Positions 38,125-48,578 of a stretch of DNA of 64,000 nt are shown in pieces. Under the pieces are notes generated by a model. It was given only the letters and a program-made list of their open reading frames with translations. It did no database searches and was not told the DNA's origin. Source of the DNA: Endotrypanum monterogeii (Eukaryota > Euglenozoa > Kinetoplastea > Trypanosomatida > Trypanosomatidae); NCBI GenBank assembly GCA_000333855.2, contig CM007318.1, positions 563,772-627,771 on the forward strand, read 5' to 3'. Numbering within the stretch: position 1 is the stretch's first letter; the number at the start of each line of letters is the position of its first letter. Made by a program: the position numbers and the translations under genes.

Positions 38125-40353
38125 TCACCCTGCATCTCCTGTGGAGTCGTAAAGCGGCTTTCCGCGAGCACGAAGGGCCTCTTCCCGGCGAAGGTGTGCG
38201 TCAACATCAGCAGGAATCTTTAGTTGTGCATCTAAAGAAGAAGCGGTGTAGTCATGAGGCAGTTTTCGGCTCAACGATGCAATCGTCTTGTACTGCGTCG
38301 ATCCCATGAGAGACTCGAACATATCCTCTGTGAGGGTAACACCAGCTGCGCAGGCTTCTAGGAAGATCATCGTGGCAGCGTTTCTCGAATCGGCAGCCTT
38401 TACGAGTAGCCCGTATAGCACCGCATCAGCCTCAACCTTCGGCTCCCCTTCTGGTGTACGAAGAATATGTTGAAGAAAGATGTCCATAGTAGAGGGGAAA
38501 TCAGTTGGGTGCATCGTCGCATACATGCGCATCATTATCTCAACCAGTTCGCGCTTCTCTTGCGCTGAAACCGGAAACTTCTTGCGCAGAAACACAAACA
38601 GAGACTCCGCTTCATCCTGGAGGTGCTCTCGGCAGCAGCGGCGCAGCAGCGAGGCCCATACATAAAATGGAATTTCGCGCGTACGCTTCGTCTTAGCAGC
38701 TGAGTCTACAGTGCCTTGGCTGTCACCTTGTTCGTCGCTTTGAGGTCCTTTAGTCGCCATTGGCGTCGGTGGGACGGCGGCACAAGAAGAGCACCGACGC
38801 AGCAGCTCCATCGCGCTTGGCACCGAGAGCCCAGCGATCAAGTCGTTGATAACTCCCCATGGTGCGGCGTACAATACAGAAGGTTCGATTTGTTGCTGTA
38901 CGTCTCGCACCACAAGTGCGCGCAGGCCTCCAACCATCTGCAGAGATTTCGTACTTGCCATGAGCTTCACAAGTAAGGAGAGTTGCAGCTCTTGTACAGC
39001 GACGTGCTTCGAAGGGGCCGTGAGGCATCCAGGGCAGCCCAACCGCGCTTCCAGTTCAGGGGGCAACGAGATGTTTGGCATTGTTGCAGAATGAACTGTG
39101 ACACCGCGCTTATTGATACCGCTGAAGTAGTGCAAAGCCTTCTCCATTTCGCGTGACTGTGCACACCATGAAAGAACGGCATGGGCGGCCTGATACGGCA
39201 CCGCAGATTTTTTGAGAGAGATTTTCTTCTCATCTGCCAGATCGATGCCTGTAGTGGTTGATACAAGTGGTGTACGCCCGTCTAGCCACTCCAAGAATCG
39301 CTCCCACCAAAGCTCCAGCAGCTTCGGGGCTGGCTGAGAGTTAGCCAGCGTCGCAAAAAATACCTCCCACGTTTCATGACGCACAGGTGTGTGCCTCGGG
39401 GCTTCGCTTTCCTTCGTAGTGCAAGAGTTAAGGCGCTGCGCCAGTGCGTGACCCATGTAATACCCAGCAAGGTCCCCCACTACGCTCCGCCGCAGCTGTC
39501 TCACCTCCCCTGCAACGATATCTGGTGCCTGAGGAGACATCGCATCGCGGTGCTTCCCAGGAGTAGCGATATCCCCACGCACCTCGGAGAGGGACCATAA
39601 AGAGATGAAGAGGGCCTCGTAAAACGAGGCATCGGGTTCTATGAGGTCTGTGTTCTGCATTTCGCTCAAGACGAGCCTGACCTCAATTTCGTTGCGTAGT
39701 AAACCACTGCAGATGAGCGTAGAATACAAGTCACGAAGGTCATTAGGACAGCGAAGACTCACTGCTGTGCCGCGTGAGTGGTCGGCAACACCTTTTATTC
39801 TCGTCCACATTTCCTTCAGCCTCCGGACATCATCAGTCGTCATAGGCGCTGGTGATTCTTGCGCCGCTCGGTCGGACCTCCGAGCCTCTTCAGGGTGCAG
39901 CGCGATCAAGCGCCGAAGCAGGGCCTGCATATCGTCCTGAGTAGCACTGATGGCGGCCAGGAGTACTCGGTCTCGGTATTGAGCGCGTCGATCTGCCAGA
40001 AGAGACATGTAGGCGCTTGTTACATGAGCGCGGTGCTGTAGCAACTGTTCTGTGGATGCTTTCAGACTCGATAGACCATCGGCGATTCGGCGAGCCGAGG
40101 ATTGCATCTGCGCCTCTGTAAAGGTATCCTTGAGAGATGAGACAGATTTGCCTTCCTTTGGAACGTGGTTTTGATTTAATGTGGAGCAGCATCTTCGCGC
40201 ACACGCCACCTTCGCTGTAACGAGGGGTGGTGACGGTAAAAAAAATACTGCACTGCTGCGTGTGCTCATGACCCACAGTTTGCTTGGTCGCCGCCGCATT
40301 ACCGGCAGAATGGATCGAGGTCTTCGTCCGAAGCGTTGAAGAGGCAACATCAT
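38125..40353 (-). CDS. Probable mitochondrial helical-repeat (PPR-like) protein (742 aa)
   Basis: I do not recognise a named family with certainty. From ATG 40353 the N-terminus (MMLPLQRFGRRPRSILPVMRR) is rich in Arg with no acidic residues for ~60 residues, as in mitochondrial presequences. The rest is mostly alpha-helical. Stretches such as FYVWASLLRRCCREHLQDEAESLF and AVLYGLLVKAADSRNAATMIF in the last third have the spacing of pentatricopeptide-type helix pairs. The frame extends to a TTG at 40476, which I rejected. Trypanosomatid mitochondria use many such proteins in RNA processing and ribosome assembly; that role is inferred. Confidence 0.65.
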   Translation of the reverse strand: MMLPLQRFGRRPRSILPVMRRRPSKLWVMSTRSSAVFFLPSPPLVTAKVACARRCCSTLNQNHVPKEGKSVSSLKDTFTEAQMQSSARRIADGLSSLKASTEQLLQHRAHVTSAYMSLLADRRAQYRDRVLLAAISATQDDMQALLRRLIALHPEEARRSDRAAQESPAPMTTDDVRRLKEMWTRIKGVADHSRGTAVSLRCPNDLRDLYSTLICSGLLRNEIEVRLVLSEMQNTDLIEPDASFYEALFISLWSLSEVRGDIATPGKHRDAMSPQAPDIVAGEVRQLRRSVVGDLAGYYMGHALAQRLNSCTTKESEAPRHTPVRHETWEVFFATLANSQPAPKLLELWWERFLEWLDGRTPLVSTTTGIDLADEKKISLKKSAVPYQAAHAVLSWCAQSREMEKALHYFSGINKRGVTVHSATMPNISLPPELEARLGCPGCLTAPSKHVAVQELQLSLLVKLMASTKSLQMVGGLRALVVRDVQQQIEPSVLYAAPWGVINDLIAGLSVPSAMELLRRCSSCAAVPPTPMATKGPQSDEQGDSQGTVDSAAKTKRTREIPFYVWASLLRRCCREHLQDEAESLFVFLRKKFPVSAQEKRELVEIMMRMYATMHPTDFPSTMDIFLQHILRTPEGEPKVEADAVLYGLLVKAADSRNAATMIFLEACAAGVTLTEDMFESLMGSTQYKTIASLSRKLPHDYTASSLDAQLKIPADVDAHLRREEALRARGKPLYDSTGDAG

Positions 40354-41080
40354 CCTGTATTGTGATTGATAGACCGAATAGGAGTGACGATCTTTTATTT
40401 GAGACTCTGGTTGATTGTGCCCTGTCGCCTCTCCGTATGCCTGGTCAGAGACACTGTCGACGCAGCAGGCACTCAAGAAGAGAAAGCGTCATGCCAAGTA
40501 CAAAACAAGTTGACGGGAGAAGGAGTGGTGGGGGAGGGGAGGGCGGACTAGTCGATGACATGTCATGAGGGCGAAGACTTCTTTAATGGACCAACGCATG
40601 ATACGTAATGCGCAGTGGTCACAGATGTGTCTCACAAGAGGGGAGGAGGGCATAGATGGTTGCTTTCACCAATGCTCCTAAAAAAAAAAAAGGTGTTCCC
40701 CTCCTCTGAATAAGGTGAATTGGAAAGGGAAAGAGGGCGGGTGGCGGTGTCTATGCGCACGTGTGTGTGTGTGTGGGGGGGGGGTGGTAATGGTGGTGGC
40801 TTTGGCGTCAAGATGTGCGCCGTGGCCGTCGCGGTAGAAAATGCTATGTAGACGGAGGGAGGAGGATTAAAAAGACCCTTGACCTGTGGATTACGCAGCG
40901 GCGTATTCTGTCGTCGGCTGATGGATTCAAACACACACACACACACACACACACACCACAGCGATACAGACGAGTCACCTTCTAATATCCTGTGTAGAGT
41001 AGAAAAAACGATACGCGCGACAGCAGCAACCTTCAAAAAGCGGATACAGGTGTCATGTTAGCTTTACCTGGTACTCACAG
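40354..41080. other. Intergenic region, no gene seen
   Basis: About 730 bases between VPS22 and the mitochondrial protein gene. Contains a GT/G tract near 40762-40785 and a CA tract at about 40930-40958. No coding sequence supported. Confidence 0.5.
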
Positions 41081-42202
41081 TTAAGCATGTGAGGTGACTG
41101 ACACGAACCAATACACAATGTCTGGAGCACCCTCTACTCCTGTCGTGCCCGCGCGTTTGTCTCTCCACACTTCCTTTACCTTTTCCGCAGATGAAAAGAC
41201 GGCTTTTGATTTTTCCGTGTGTTTGGAAGGTGCACTGGACTCGGTGACGTGTGTCTGGGACGTACACGGCGGCTCTTCCACCCATACAGTGCCTTCCTGC
41301 ACCATCTGCTTCAGCGCGGCCCGAGCGCGGTGTAGCTTCCAGTTAAGTCTGTCTGCGATCTGTGCATCACGCACGGCAACGCACTGTTGTGCAAAGGGTA
41401 CCGACACGCTTTCTGAGCTATTCTTCCCGTCACCGAGGTCGAAGGGATGAACACCCAGAGCGTACGCCGCACCAATACCGCTGCGGGCGTTTCTTTCTCC
41501 CACCGCTGTGCTACCTGAGCTGGGCACGGCCGACATCGTCACGCCTTTCTGCTGCTTTTCGGCAATCTCTCGCATTGCCTTCTCCATTTGCTCCCTCTGT
41601 AATTCGAGAAGGCAGTTTAGCAGTATCACATGATCCCCACCACGGGTTCCGTCAGGGGTCGTCTGGATGTACGAGATGCCGCCCAGCTTCACAACGTTGT
41701 ACCCAGCGCCGAGTACTAATAACTTGGAGAGCGCCATGAGGACGTCCGCTTCGGAGATGACGAGGCGCTTATGGCTGTGCGTGTTGCTGGCCGCGAGGGA
41801 GCTTGCGTCGTACGCTTTCTGTACAAAGAATTGAACACGCTGAAGCGGTACGTAGGCACCACAGAACTTTCGCTCTTTCATACAAGCCTCGACAGTGCGA
41901 CCGGCGAGTTGGTAGTAAAAATCTCCAAGTCCGAAGACACTGGAGAACACACTTCTTTTGGATGAGATGAGGTCGACGCCTAGGGATTCAGCAAGCTGCC
42001 GAAAGCGCGCACGAACTACGGGGTCCTCCTTAATGTCAGACTTGTGCCTCTGAGCGAGGATTTTGAGTTGTGCTTGAAGTTCCTCAAGCTGGTCCTCAAT
42101 TTGCCCCACTCGCTCCGCCGTGATTTGAGCGCCGAGGTCAGCCATGCGCTGTTGTTGCTGACGTTCTTGCAAGACATGACCGACACCGACACGACGGCGC
42201 AT
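41081..42202 (-). CDS. SNF8: ESCRT-II subunit VPS22 / SNF8 (373 aa)
   Basis: VPS22 is a core subunit of ESCRT-II, which sorts ubiquitinated membrane cargo into multivesicular bodies. The N-terminus MRRRVGVGHVLQER matches the family start (M-x-RR-x-G-x-G), followed by a coiled coil (AEDQ-like QIEDQLEELQAQLKILAQRHK), the helix ending ARFRQLAESLGVD, and the signature FGLGDFYYQLAGRTVEAC. The first winged helix contains LGAGYNVVKLGGISYIQT; the second ends at the C-terminus (WKLHRARAALKQMVQEGTVW ... VYWFVS). At 373 residues it is about 115 longer than animal SNF8, owing to two low-complexity insertions, one between the winged helices (about residues 215-265) and one within the second. ATG 42202 is supported by an acceptor-like AG 16 bases upstream. 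Confidence 0.92.
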   Translation of the reverse strand: MRRRVGVGHVLQERQQQQRMADLGAQITAERVGQIEDQLEELQAQLKILAQRHKSDIKEDPVVRARFRQLAESLGVDLISSKRSVFSSVFGLGDFYYQLAGRTVEACMKERKFCGAYVPLQRVQFFVQKAYDASSLAASNTHSHKRLVISEADVLMALSKLLVLGAGYNVVKLGGISYIQTTPDGTRGGDHVILLNCLLELQREQMEKAMREIAEKQQKGVTMSAVPSSGSTAVGERNARSGIGAAYALGVHPFDLGDGKNSSESVSVPFAQQCVAVRDAQIADRLNWKLHRARAALKQMVQEGTVWVEEPPCTSQTHVTESSAPSKHTEKSKAVFSSAEKVKEVWRDKRAGTTGVEGAPDIVYWFVSVTSHA

Positions 42203-42217
42203 GTTTGAAAATGGTCG

Positions 42218-42235
42218 CTAAAAACAAAAACAACA
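42218..42235 (-). promoter_or_regulatory. Putative trans-splice acceptor of VPS22/SNF8
   Basis: The minus strand reads TTGTTTTTGTTTTTAG, with the AG at 42219-42218, 16 bases before ATG 42202. A second good site (T-rich tract then TCTGCAG) lies near 42304. Either would give a short 5'UTR. Confidence 0.5.
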
Positions 42236-42960
42236 CCAGGCCTGATAGAAGCACAGGGGCAAAGTTCACCCGCGAAGGAGAGAAGGGGACTATGCGCTAA
42301 ACCCTGCAGACAAAAAAAAATGAAAGCGCTGCACTCGCGGTTCCTCAAACAAGGCGGAAAACAAAAAGGTGTTGCAGCGTGTATCTGCACAAGACAATGG
42401 TGCTACACGGGTGTAGCAGAGGGACGAAGGGGGAAGGACGACGTTAGAGTGAAGATACGAGAGCGGTAGCGCTGGCGAAATGCAGGGACGGGCTTGTGCT
42501 TGGTCATGGAGCGGTGCCCTTGCCAGTGGGGGTACTTCAGGACATGCGCTCTGAGGCGTTCACCGCAGCTTTAGCAGTAGTGAGGAAGCGTAAGCTGCAG
42601 CGTACCCACTATGGAGCCGATGGCCAGCCATTTTCGCTATTTTGAAAAATAGCTTGTGACGAGAAGAAGACATTCCAGGTCAGAATTGTGAGGAAAACTC
42701 TCTCTCTCTAAAAAAAAAAACACCACACCACCTTCGCATGTTTTCCTTCCCTCTCCCCACCGCCCCGTTCTCGCGTGTGCAGTTCACGGAATACAAATTC
42801 AACGTGTCTGCAGAGCCATGTTCGTACCAGAACAGATGAAGGTAGTGGTGGGGTGAGTGCGCATTGGAAACACACACACACACACACACCAAACAGAACA
42901 GTATCGCGGGGAGAGTTTTCTGTCACCATGATGGTTCTTTGACCGACGCCCCCATTGACC
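42236..42960. other. Intergenic region, no gene seen
   Basis: About 720 bases with a CA tract near 42868-42890 and no supported coding sequence. It should hold the 3'UTR of the large disordered protein gene. Confidence 0.5.
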
Positions 42961-45945
42961 TCAGCGACCCATGAACGGCTTGAAGAGAGGCTGGTTGGTT
43001 ACGAATTCTCGCTTCTCTGGCGTGTGACCTAAGATCGTCCGCCGATGTTGTCGATCCGTGTGGAATGCTCGCAGTTGCTCCTCCACACGTAGTTTCCTCT
43101 CCGACCAACTGTCGCACATCTCCAGTACCTCAGATGGGTTTGTACTGTAGAGATCTACGCGCTGGCGTGCTGTTTGTGCCACGATTTGCTCGTTTCGGTG
43201 GGGTTGAGAATCTGCTTCACTTTCCGGGGAGTGCGCTGCGTGTTGTCTCAACTCAGACCCACAAGTGGCTATCCTTGTTGAAGGCACTGTATTATCACTG
43301 CTCAACAGATCACACTGCGTTGAGGTGTCCCTGTGATCGGTCAGGGGGGAGGCAGGCGGACGATGCGACTTCGCACAACCAGGGCTTTCTAGTGACGATT
43401 GCGTGAAAGATGCTAGAGCGCCGCGGTGTTGGTCATTCTGCACCCCGAGTTGTTGTTTTGTTACCCCCTGCATCGGTTTCTGCCGCCGGACAGATCGATC
43501 AGCTGGCACCTCCACAGTCTTCACACACTGGTTTGTGCTCACATAGGTACTCGGCGGGTAGGTATTCGTCGTCTGGAGGGAAGGGGGTTCTGAAGCGTCA
43601 AGACTGGTCACTGGGGAGCGGGAGGGAAGCAGTTTGGGTTTGCATCCTTGAAAGGACTTGGGCGAGCTTGAAACATAGATTTGTCCTGGCATAGCCGCGC
43701 TACTAGAGATATCTTTTACGCATGTGACTACCGACGCGTTGGCGTCATGACTGCGGTGCTTGGCTCGTAGGGCATTTCCCTGGTCATGTCCCTGTGCCGT
43801 TGACAGCATAGCTTCGCTTTTGGCGCTCTTCAGTTCTCGAAGTTTGCCCCGACAGATGCGCGCACTGTTGGGGGCAAGGGTTGGATGAAAAGATGGCGAT
43901 TCATTCTCCTCACGGAGCACCGCCTCCGCCGCTTTGTGTGCCTTTGTCACCTCCAACCGCAATAGCGAGGTGCGTGTGTGCAGCGGCACCTTCACCGGGG
44001 CGGACTTGCAGCGGCGGCGATGATGAGGTGCCGGTGGATTTCCCAAAAGATACTCGCTGGTCCCACTTGGGTTATCGTGCCCGACGCTAGAGAAACCCGA
44101 CTTGTTATGGTCTAGATCGATGCCCTCTGTGAGTGGGTTGTAGTAAACTCTCGTAGACCCGTTCCACCGAGGCGTCGGCGCGTCATGTACGCGGTGGGCG
44201 ACTTGAGGAGGACATTGCTTTTCTGCAGAGCCCTTGTTAGAGATTGATCTGGTGTGTTGCGATGGATTAGTACGGGGGTAGAGCCTCGCGAGAAGCGCAC
44301 GAACGTTGGATTTTTGCGACGCGCACCGCTGCGAATGGGAGGGATCAATCGTTTCTCTCTGCGTATCGGCGTGCAGCGCCAGACCGGGCCGAGGAGCCTG
44401 CTGCTCCACGTGAAAGGAGGCCGTTCTCCCATTCAGAGAGCAGTACGCTGAAGGTTTACGTCTCTCTCTCTGATCCCCAACGCATGGCTTAGACAAAAGA
44501 GGGGGAACATTCGCGGATACTTTCCAGGCCTCGCCTAGTGCGCGGGAGATGGTGTTCCCTCGCTCTCCTTCATATGCAGTTTTATCACTTCCCCCGAGAT
44601 CACCGTTCCACATGCTGCGATGGAAACTCTCTTGTGGGCGTGCACCAGAGGACATAGGCGCCATCTTCTCCATTTGAACAGATGGTGGCGGCAAGAAACG
44701 AACAGATGACGGTGAGGAGCGAGGCAGCGCCGTGAGTGGGGACAGGTCTAGTTCCTGTCGTGAGCAGCAAGAGTCGTCTGCTTGGTCCGTAGCGGCTGGC
44801 GCCGTGCGCCAAGAGGACGACTTCATCTGTACACTCTCTTCCTTTGCCGTGTAGTATGGAAAGTGCAGCTCTCTCTCGACAGCTTCGCCAGAGTCGAAAT
44901 CTCTGCGGGTGCGACACAGCAAGTGTTCTTTGCCTAGGCTGATACTGCCATCTTCCGTAGAGATGTTTCGGGGCAGCTCTGCTTCTCTGTCCGCAAGCGG
45001 CGACTCCCTCTGTTTCTCTTCGATCATGGGTGCCGACCGTTTCGGCGCATGGATGGCGTTTTCCTGCGGCGAGGTGAATCTATTCGAGGAGGCGGTTCCA
45101 GGATGAACACGCGAGACCAATGTACCGCGCTGCGAATGCTTTTTCCCTGTCATCTCTTCAAGCGCATCCGAGCCACAGATCGAGGAGGTGGACGACGATG
45201 AATCTGTTTCTTCCCACATCTCCGGCACCACCGGCGAGTTGTTCAGGGTTACACCCACTGTGCGGACGGAGGGCGAGTTGCAATCGACTGCGATACTGTG
45301 GTGGTCTGGCATCAGTGGCGATGACCACATCACCGATCGTTGGTCGTTAATGTCTTCATCGGTGATCGCCAAGAAATCCTCGATGTAGGCGCGTGCCGGC
45401 GCCGGGCTTCGTTGGAAAAGTCCCAAAGAATGGGATGCTGACAGGGAGAGTTCTGCATCTGGGGGACTTGTTGACGGTCTTTCGAGTTCGACTCTTCGGT
45501 GCTCCGAGGAGGTACGTGCCACCCGCTGTGTCGATTTGTGTGCTGACGCTGAGGAGCCGAGGAAGAAGTCTAGGATACTGCGTGCGGGTGAGGGTGTACT
45601 AGGATTTGGGGAGGACTGTGAAGTTGGTGTGCGGACCTCTTTTGTGTGTGACCCGGGCGAGGAAGCAGGATTGCTGACAGGAGCGGTTTCACGACAGACA
45701 CCTTTCACTGCCGGCACAACCGACCGGGCGAATGTCTTGCGGGTGGTGTGTAAGCGACGACGGCAGGTAGCACCAGTGGCAGGTGACGGAGAAGCAGAGG
45801 TAGAACCGCTTCCCCTCGCACGGGGCATCGGTGACGTTACTACTTCCGAGTACGTAGGCGAAGTTTTCCGTGTGTGTGCAGAATTATTTTCTTCCAAAAT
45901 GGGAACCGCCACGTAGCGTTCAGGAGTAGTGACACAACCGCGCAT
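42961..45945 (-). CDS. Large Ser/Pro-rich, mostly disordered hypothetical protein (994 aa)
   Basis: I do not recognise a domain. The frame extends to 46098, but the extra 51 codons are Lys-rich and run through T/A-rich UTR-like DNA; MRGCVTTPERYV at 45945 is the likely start. Composition is dominated by Ser, Pro, Thr, Arg and His, with no membrane segments. Islands of order include ARAYIEDFLAITDEDIND (about residues 185-200), a helix ending TSLLRLEVTKAHKAAEAVLREEN, and a C-terminal block of ~65 residues (PSEVLEMCDSWSERKLRVEEQLRAFH ... PLFKPFMGR) that looks like a short coiled coil plus a conserved tail. Such proteins in trypanosomatids are often cytoskeletal or phosphoproteins, but no function is assigned. 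Confidence 0.75.
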   Translation of the reverse strand: MRGCVTTPERYVAVPILEENNSAHTRKTSPTYSEVVTSPMPRARGSGSTSASPSPATGATCRRRLHTTRKTFARSVVPAVKGVCRETAPVSNPASSPGSHTKEVRTPTSQSSPNPSTPSPARSILDFFLGSSASAHKSTQRVARTSSEHRRVELERPSTSPPDAELSLSASHSLGLFQRSPAPARAYIEDFLAITDEDINDQRSVMWSSPLMPDHHSIAVDCNSPSVRTVGVTLNNSPVVPEMWEETDSSSSTSSICGSDALEEMTGKKHSQRGTLVSRVHPGTASSNRFTSPQENAIHAPKRSAPMIEEKQRESPLADREAELPRNISTEDGSISLGKEHLLCRTRRDFDSGEAVERELHFPYYTAKEESVQMKSSSWRTAPAATDQADDSCCSRQELDLSPLTALPRSSPSSVRFLPPPSVQMEKMAPMSSGARPQESFHRSMWNGDLGGSDKTAYEGERGNTISRALGEAWKVSANVPPLLSKPCVGDQRERRKPSAYCSLNGRTASFHVEQQAPRPGLALHADTQRETIDPSHSQRCASQKSNVRALLARLYPRTNPSQHTRSISNKGSAEKQCPPQVAHRVHDAPTPRWNGSTRVYYNPLTEGIDLDHNKSGFSSVGHDNPSGTSEYLLGNPPAPHHRRRCKSAPVKVPLHTRTSLLRLEVTKAHKAAEAVLREENESPSFHPTLAPNSARICRGKLRELKSAKSEAMLSTAQGHDQGNALRAKHRSHDANASVVTCVKDISSSAAMPGQIYVSSSPKSFQGCKPKLLPSRSPVTSLDASEPPSLQTTNTYPPSTYVSTNQCVKTVEVPADRSVRRQKPMQGVTKQQLGVQNDQHRGALASFTQSSLESPGCAKSHRPPASPLTDHRDTSTQCDLLSSDNTVPSTRIATCGSELRQHAAHSPESEADSQPHRNEQIVAQTARQRVDLYSTNPSEVLEMCDSWSERKLRVEEQLRAFHTDRQHRRTILGHTPEKREFVTNQPLFKPFMGR

Positions 45946-47367
45946 TTTCCTTCTCTTCTCACACAGCTTGATATTTCCCCTTCTTTTTTTTTTTTCACTC
46001 TTCGCAATAATAATAAAGGATACCGGAGTTCTAGTGTGCGTTATTGAGACGCAGAAGCAGTGTAACGCACAAATCACGGCGGAGGAGGTGTGGTGCAAAA
46101 TAATAGTAAAAAAAATCTATGTGAAAGTGCTTGTCTAATGGCAAATGATTTCTAGGAGGGTATTCTGAGCGTCTATGAAGTAAGGAAGGTTTTCATATGT
46201 AGGCGTCGATGTTTGTTGTCTTTTCTCCCTCGCTGCTTCTCACCTCGTTGATTTCACCGATGCAGTGATGGGCGCGTGCGCAGCCAGAAAATAAAAAGGA
46301 ATATACGAGAAAATATAAGAAAAAAAACGATCGTTTTTTTTTTTTTTGTTGTTGTTGATAGGTGAGGGTAAGCGACTGAGAAAAAAAAAAACTCCTCACG
46401 TGTTTGCAATGTCAGTTGCTGCAGACAAAACTTTTCTGTGCCTAGTGAGCGCCACCAGTTCCGTTTCAGTGCGGGAGGGGAGGGGAACGAAGTGGGCAGG
46501 GTAGGGTAACGTATTGCGTACACATATACGAGACGGGGAGTGAGGTGTGTGTGTGTAGGGAGGTCAGAGGATGAGCCCAGCAAGAAAAGTTGAGAGAGTC
46601 CAGGAGGAGGGGCGTGAGACATCGGAATTTCACGAGGCACGAGGGGCAGAAAAGAAAAAAAACAGAGCATCGGCTATCCGTGTAGGGTGCACGGTGTTTG
46701 CTTTCATCATGTGCCATAGAAATTCTTTTGCCTTACCTCTCGGAAGTGTTCTTAATCACATGGAGGTATATACACATATATATATGTGTGTATGCGTGTG
46801 TGTGGTGGTGTGGGGGGGGTGCAAGGATCTGCAATCCCTGGCACAGGCACCGCAAAAAAAGAAAAAAAATCGACGACACAATAGACATCGGGTCGAAAAT
46901 ATGACCGACACGCAAGCGTTTACGCATTTGCACCCCACTTATCATCTATTTTTTTTTCTCCATCCAAGTCGCCGCGTAGTAACGCCACAAAGCTGCACAA
47001 ATCCAACTAAGAATAAAATGCGATCAATACACACCCACACCTGCACAGTCATCTCAAGAAAGGGGATAGAGTCAGAGGGGGAAAAGGAACGAAGGAGCAC
47101 GACCAAAAATGGTATCCGAGATATTGCACAATGTGGACACGCGTACGCCACTTGGCTGTCCAATGCTCAGGGGCAGTTGAACATTAAAATCTTTTTTTCA
47201 GCACCTTTTTTTTTTCTCCCCTATCCCCGAGTACGTTCCAGTTCTGTGTTTGTAAATCAAAAAGCAAGCAGAAGCGGCTCCTGCTGATGACTATCACTAA
47301 GTGTTTTTACAACAATACACATACATGTATACGGATATGTTGCCCGATCGGAAATTGGAAAGAAACA

Positions 47368-47399
<32 letters not shown>

Positions 47400-47516
47400 G
47401 CCATCGGCTTCGATTGCCCCTGCAGAAAAGAGCACACATTCGCTCGCCGTCTTGTGGGGTTTGCGTGTGTGCGCTGTGTGTGTGTGTGTGTGTGTGCTAT
47501 TGGGTTTTGATTTACC
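45946..47516. other. Intergenic region, no gene seen
   Basis: About 1.6 kb with T and A runs near 45989-46000 and 46335-46348, a TA/TG tract near 46768-46800, a TA tract at 47368-47399 and a GT tract at about 47477-47497. A 238-residue plus-strand frame at 46571-47287 is low-complexity and crosses several simple repeats, so I reject it. Confidence 0.55.
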
Positions 47517-48578
47517 TCAAGAGGGTTCCTTGCAGTTTGTTATTTCTTCACCGCTTGTGCAAATTCCAAGAAGACGCGAAGTATCGACACCGGATCCTTT
47601 GAACCAATGCTTGACGGTGTTGAGCAGGTCAATGGTCTTGGCACCTTCGTCAATATCGTTGAGCTGCACCACCTCCCCTTTAGCGTACGCTACTACGAGC
47701 AGCGGCGCAGTCTTCTCAGTATTATCACCGTCGCTGGTGATAATCATCAACCAATTCTCCATCTCTACACTGGTGCGGTGAGCCAGGGCCAGGGCGAGAC
47801 GGCCTACCGCGGCGTCCAGCAGGTTCACCTCACTCCGTTCCTGTACCGCCAGTTTCATATTCTGCGGCACCGCCTCGGTCAGTGGGTCCAATTGCATATA
47901 GAGAGCATCGGCCGAGTAGTGTATCATCATTTCAAAGCTTTTCACAATGTCATCTTTGTATAGCTTCGCAACACCGTTGCAGGTAATGTACTTACGAAAG
48001 GCGTTGCAGTAGGCCGACTCTTTCTCCTCCGGGCAGCTCTGGCCTGAGCACTCCGTGTCGAGAAGGCCCACCTGCGGACATGGAGTTGTGCCCGCCTTCC
48101 CCAACGACCAGTAGGAGGACGGCGCGGCCACTATTGTTTGTTTCCCCTGCTTCTTCAACCAACCAAGGATGGATGTGGTATTGGCTAACGTGTCGGTTTT
48201 TGGGGTCTCGGATGCAGTGAGGAGGCTGATCAGCGGGACTTTGGTGCTGTTGTTGGCGTTGAGGTACGCCAGCTGACCTCCTAATCTAGAAAGAGAGCGC
48301 ATGAAAGGTGACTTGTTGCTTCTCATGGCGCGGCCCACCGACTCTTGGGATAATCCTCTCACCACAAGCATTACCAGTTTTGGTTTTCCAGTGTTACCGA
48401 CGGCTTCACGGGCTGTGTTGGAGACGACTGCCAGACATGTCAAAAGCAAGAATACGATAGCTGTGACCAGCACCATGCGTCGCATCGCACGCGCATGCAA
48501 GGCTTCTTTCACCTCAGCATTCGTGTGCGTGCCAGGCTCCTTCGGAGGCGGTGGAACTTTCCTTGCAATCGAAGGCAT
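47517..48578 (-). CDS. Membrane-anchored alkaline-phosphatase-superfamily protein, probable pseudoenzyme (353 aa)
   Basis: From ATG 48578 (MPSIARKVPP) a ~32-residue cytosolic stretch is followed by one membrane segment at about 35-52 (MVLVTAIVFLLLTCLAVV), suggesting a type II signal-anchored protein with the rest outside the cytosol. The lumenal part has the alkaline-phosphatase/type I phosphodiesterase outline: KPKLVMLVVRGL at the first strand, PFMRSLSRLGGQ after it, VPLISLLTASETPK, LYMQLDPLTEA and WLMIITSDGDNTEKTAPLLVVAY. The metal-binding Asp expected at the first strand is Arg74 and the His of the usual TSDHG motif is missing (TSDGD), so catalysis is unlikely. Several Cys suggest disulfides. 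The frame extends to a TTG at 48665, rejected. The fold call is moderate; the function is unknown. Confidence 0.65.
   Translation of the reverse strand: MPSIARKVPPPPKEPGTHTNAEVKEALHARAMRRMVLVTAIVFLLLTCLAVVSNTAREAVGNTGKPKLVMLVVRGLSQESVGRAMRSNKSPFMRSLSRLGGQLAYLNANNSTKVPLISLLTASETPKTDTLANTTSILGWLKKQGKQTIVAAPSSYWSLGKAGTTPCPQVGLLDTECSGQSCPEEKESAYCNAFRKYITCNGVAKLYKDDIVKSFEMMIHYSADALYMQLDPLTEAVPQNMKLAVQERSEVNLLDAAVGRLALALAHRTSVEMENWLMIITSDGDNTEKTAPLLVVAYAKGEVVQLNDIDEGAKTIDLLNTVKHWFKGSGVDTSRLLGICTSGEEITNCKEPS

Noticed and set aside
46571..47287. 238-residue plus-strand open frame
   Set aside because: Opposite to all real genes, crosses several simple repeats, Lys/His/Val-rich with no recognisable domain.
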